The notes beneath the pieces were generated by a model. It saw only the letters and a list, made by a program, of their open reading frames with translations, made no database searches and was not told the DNA's origin. From JACPRL01 sp035573715 (GTDB lineage Bacteria > Acidobacteriota > Terriglobia > Acidiferrales > 2-02-FULL-67-57), in assembly GCA_035573715.1 (NCBI GenBank), contig DATLZZ010000007.1, positions 62,001-126,000 on the forward strand: a DNA stretch of 64,000 nt, given 5' to 3'. A program made the position numbers and the translations under genes. This document shows, one piece after another, positions 61,960 to 64,000 of this stretch (positions are counted from its first letter, which is position 1; every line of letters begins with the position of its first letter).

Positions 61960-64000
61960 TCAGGCCGGCGCGCCGCTATTGTAGCGGTTCTCGAGGTCGG
62001 AAAGCAGCCGCGTGACTTTTTCATACTGAACGTTGTACTCCGACTGCCGCTGCTCCATCCCGCGCACCACCTCGTCGGGCGCCTTGCGGCGGAACTCTTC
62101 GTCGGCCAGCCGCGCCCGCATGGCGCCGAGGTCTTTCTCCAGCTTCTCTTTCTCCTTCCGTAGGCGCTTGATTTCCGCCGCCAGGTCGGACTGCGAGTAG
62201 GGGATGCGGGCATCGAAGCGGGGCGTGTGGCGCAGCACGCCGCCCTCGGCCGCCAGCGGGCCGGCGCTCAGGTCAAGCTGCGAGAGGTTGGCCAGCCGCA
62301 GAATCGCCTGGCGGCGTGCGCGGAACAGCTCCAGGACGACCGGTTCGGTTGAGCTCAGCTCGCCCGGGATGTGCTTGCGCGGGTCAATCTTCATCCCGGC
62401 GCGAATCTCCCGCAGCGCGGTGATGGCCTCCTGCACCAGCTCCATTTCTTTCTCGATGGCGTCGTTGAACCCCGCCGGGTCGCCCTGCGGAAACGGTTGC
62501 AGCGCCAGCGAGTGCTCGGCGTCGAACTGGCGCCGCCACAGCTCTTCGGTCAAGAACGGCATGAAGGGATGCAGCAGCCGCAACGCCCACTCGAAGTGCG
62601 TGAACAGCGCCTGCCAGGCGGCCCGCTGCTCCTCGGCGTCGGCGGCGGCCTTGGCGTCCGAGGGCGGCGCGATGACCGGCTTGATCCACTCCAGGTACCA
62701 ATCGCAGAACTCGTGCCAGAAAAAGTGATAGAGCTCGTGCGCCGCTTCGTGGAAGCGGAAGTCTTCCAGCGCCTGGCTGACCAGGCGGCTGAGCCGGTGC
62801 AGCCGCGACGACAGCCAGGCGTCCACCCAGGCCGGCGCCGTAAGCCCTCGGGCGTCCGGCGGCCCCTGCGCCAGCAGCGCGGTGACGAAGTCGGCGGAGA
62901 GCGCCCCGCTCTGCTCCGCCCGCTGCCGGTTGAGCGCGATGAAGCGCGCCGCGTTCCAGATTTTGTTGGCGAAGGCGCGGTAGCTGCGCAACCGGTCGGG
63001 GCTGAGCGCGATGTCGGTGCCGGGCGCCGCCATAATGGCGAGCGTGAACCGGGTGGCGTCCGTCCCATACTCCTCGATCAGCTCCAGCGGGTCCACCACG
63101 TTCCCGCGCGTCTTCGACATCTTCTGGCCTTCCGGGTCGCGCACCAGCGCGTGGATGTAAAGGGTGCGGAACGGAATTCGCTCTTCCGCCCGCTCGCGCG
63201 GCATGAACTTCAGCCCGCTCATAATCATCCGCGCGTCCCAGAAAAACAGGATGTCGAAGCCGTTGATCATCAGCGTGGTGGGGTAGAACTCGCGCAGGTC
63301 GGCGGTGTCGTCGGGCCAGCCGAAAGTCGAGAACGGCCACAGCGCCGAGCTGAACCAGGTGTCGAGCACGTCGGGGTCCTGCGTCAGCGCCGCGCTGCCG
63401 CACTTCTCGCATTTTTCGGGCGGGCTGGCCGCCTGCGGCCGGCCCTCGACCACCTCGACGCGCGAATCCTTCGCCGGCGTCAGCCCTCCGCAGGCGCAGT
63501 GCCACACCGGAATCCGGTGGCCCCACCAGAGCTGCCGCGAGATGCACCAGTCGTAGATGCGCTCCATCCAGTCGAGGTAGATGCGCCCGTACTGCTCGGG
63601 CACCACCTTGATGAGTCCCTCGCGCACCGCGCGAATCGCCGGCGCCGCCAGGCTGTTCGCCGGGTCGTTCATCTTGCAGAACCACTGCACCGAAATGCGC
63701 GGCTCCACCGGCGTCTTGCAGCGGTCGCACAGCCCGACCCCGTGGCGGTAGGGCTCGGTTTTTTGCAGCAGCCCCTGCGCCTTGAGGTCGTCGACGATGC
63801 GCAGCCGCGCCTCGTAGCGGTCGAGCCCTTTGTAGCCGCCCGCCTGCTCGTTCATCCGCCCCTGCTCATCCAGCACGGTGATTTCGGCCAGACCGTGGCG
63901 GCGGCCGATTTCGAAATCGTCGGCGTCGTGCGCCGGCGTCACTTTGATGGCGCCGGTGCCGAAGTCGCGGTCGACAAACTCATCCGCCAGGATAGGGATG
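61960..64000 (-). CDS. valS: Valyl-tRNA synthetase (5' end outside window)
   Basis: About 680 C-terminal residues are present and the frame is open to the right edge, so the N-terminus with the HIGH motif is missing. Visible are part of the editing domain (GTGAIKVTPAHDADDFEIG), the catalytic SRQLWWGHRIPVW and DTWFSSALWPFSTFGWP segments and the KMSKTRGNVVDP signature. The anticodon-binding domain follows, then a C-terminal coiled coil (LAAEIKRLRKEKEKLEKDL) typical of ValRS. A CACGG...CEKCGSAAL cysteine set suggests a zinc knuckle. It charges tRNA-Val. Confidence 0.96.
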   Translation of the reverse strand, partial: IPILADEFVDRDFGTGAIKVTPAHDADDFEIGRRHGLAEITVLDEQGRMNEQAGGYKGLDRYEARLRIVDDLKAQGLLQKTEPYRHGVGLCDRCKTPVEPRISVQWFCKMNDPANSLAAPAIRAVREGLIKVVPEQYGRIYLDWMERIYDWCISRQLWWGHRIPVWHCACGGLTPAKDSRVEVVEGRPQAASPPEKCEKCGSAALTQDPDVLDTWFSSALWPFSTFGWPDDTADLREFYPTTLMINGFDILFFWDARMIMSGLKFMPRERAEERIPFRTLYIHALVRDPEGQKMSKTRGNVVDPLELIEEYGTDATRFTLAIMAAPGTDIALSPDRLRSYRAFANKIWNAARFIALNRQRAEQSGALSADFVTALLAQGPPDARGLTAPAWVDAWLSSRLHRLSRLVSQALEDFRFHEAAHELYHFFWHEFCDWYLEWIKPVIAPPSDAKAAADAEEQRAAWQALFTHFEWALRLLHPFMPFLTEELWRRQFDAEHSLALQPFPQGDPAGFNDAIEKEMELVQEAITALREIRAGMKIDPRKHIPGELSSTEPVVLELFRARRQAILRLANLSQLDLSAGPLAAEGGVLRHTPRFDARIPYSQSDLAAEIKRLRKEKEKLEKDLGAMRARLADEEFRRKAPDEVVRGMEQRQSEYNVQYEKVTRLLSDLENRYNSGAPA

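Overview
The window is a GC-rich bacterial chromosome segment densely packed with housekeeping genes. Lipopolysaccharide genes (waaA, lpxK and two heptosyltransferases) show a Gram-negative cell. The secreted VWFA-type proteins, PilZ proteins, cupin, creatininase-family protein and S9 peptidase, together with a small conserved protein beside dnaA, suggest a member of the Acidobacteriota. That placement rests on family recall, not a database search. I recognised no rRNA, tRNA, transposase, prophage or CRISPR array.

Layout. 1-5 kb: the start of a membrane (spermidine-synthase-like) protein, a DUF2231 protein, and a leftward VWFA / zinc-ribbon / VWFA / PilZ cluster. 5-13 kb: rpoD, dnaG and mutS2 on the minus strand, with a plus-strand secreted DUF4350-like protein. 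12.6-16 kb: a VanY-type peptidase, a LOG-family protein and an S9 peptidase. 16-21 kb: dacB-hemB, then a TetR / SRPBCC / membrane-protein operon. 21.4-31 kb: the replication core, with a 125-aa unknown protein, dnaA, dnaN, a cupin, gyrB and gyrA, all rightward. 31-45 kb: larE, a WD40-like protein, creatininase, an HDAC / DUF5655 / small membrane protein operon, purS-glmS, an ornithine cyclodeaminase-like protein, an MFS transporter, PilZ, dodecin, adenosine deaminase, an S1/P1-like protein and an amino acid permease. 45-53 kb: pcrA, then a six-gene LPS operon. 53-58 kb: a leftward operon of an unknown 248-aa protein, rlmD-like, comEC and an 86-aa unknown. 58-64 kb: an AlkA-like glycosylase, coaX, a 200-bp tandem duplication, birA, nadC and the 3' two thirds of valS.

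Transcription and base skew turn around dnaA. Left of about 22 kb most large genes run leftward and the plus strand is C-rich; to the right dnaA-dnaN-gyrB-gyrA run rightward and the plus strand is G-rich. DnaA-box-like sites lie in front of dnaA, so the replication origin is probably in or next to this window's 21.8-23.8 kb interval.

The most unusual signal is a population of short non-coding repeats of at least six different types: hairpin cassettes, 'cacaaagacac' tracts, 'gtgtgcatctgtgg' tracts, 'gtgatcggtgatcgg' tracts, 'cgaaaacgaaaa' tracts and a 'cagattcctcg...cggaatgac' hairpin. They sit directly at stop codons of about a dozen unrelated genes, often supplying the stop codon itself, and in two cases (mutS2 and the DUF5655 gene) they are read through in frame as protein linkers. 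A second point of interest is gyrase: GyrB has Pro where EGDSAGG normally has Asp, and GyrA has Ala and Glu at the two main quinolone-contact positions.
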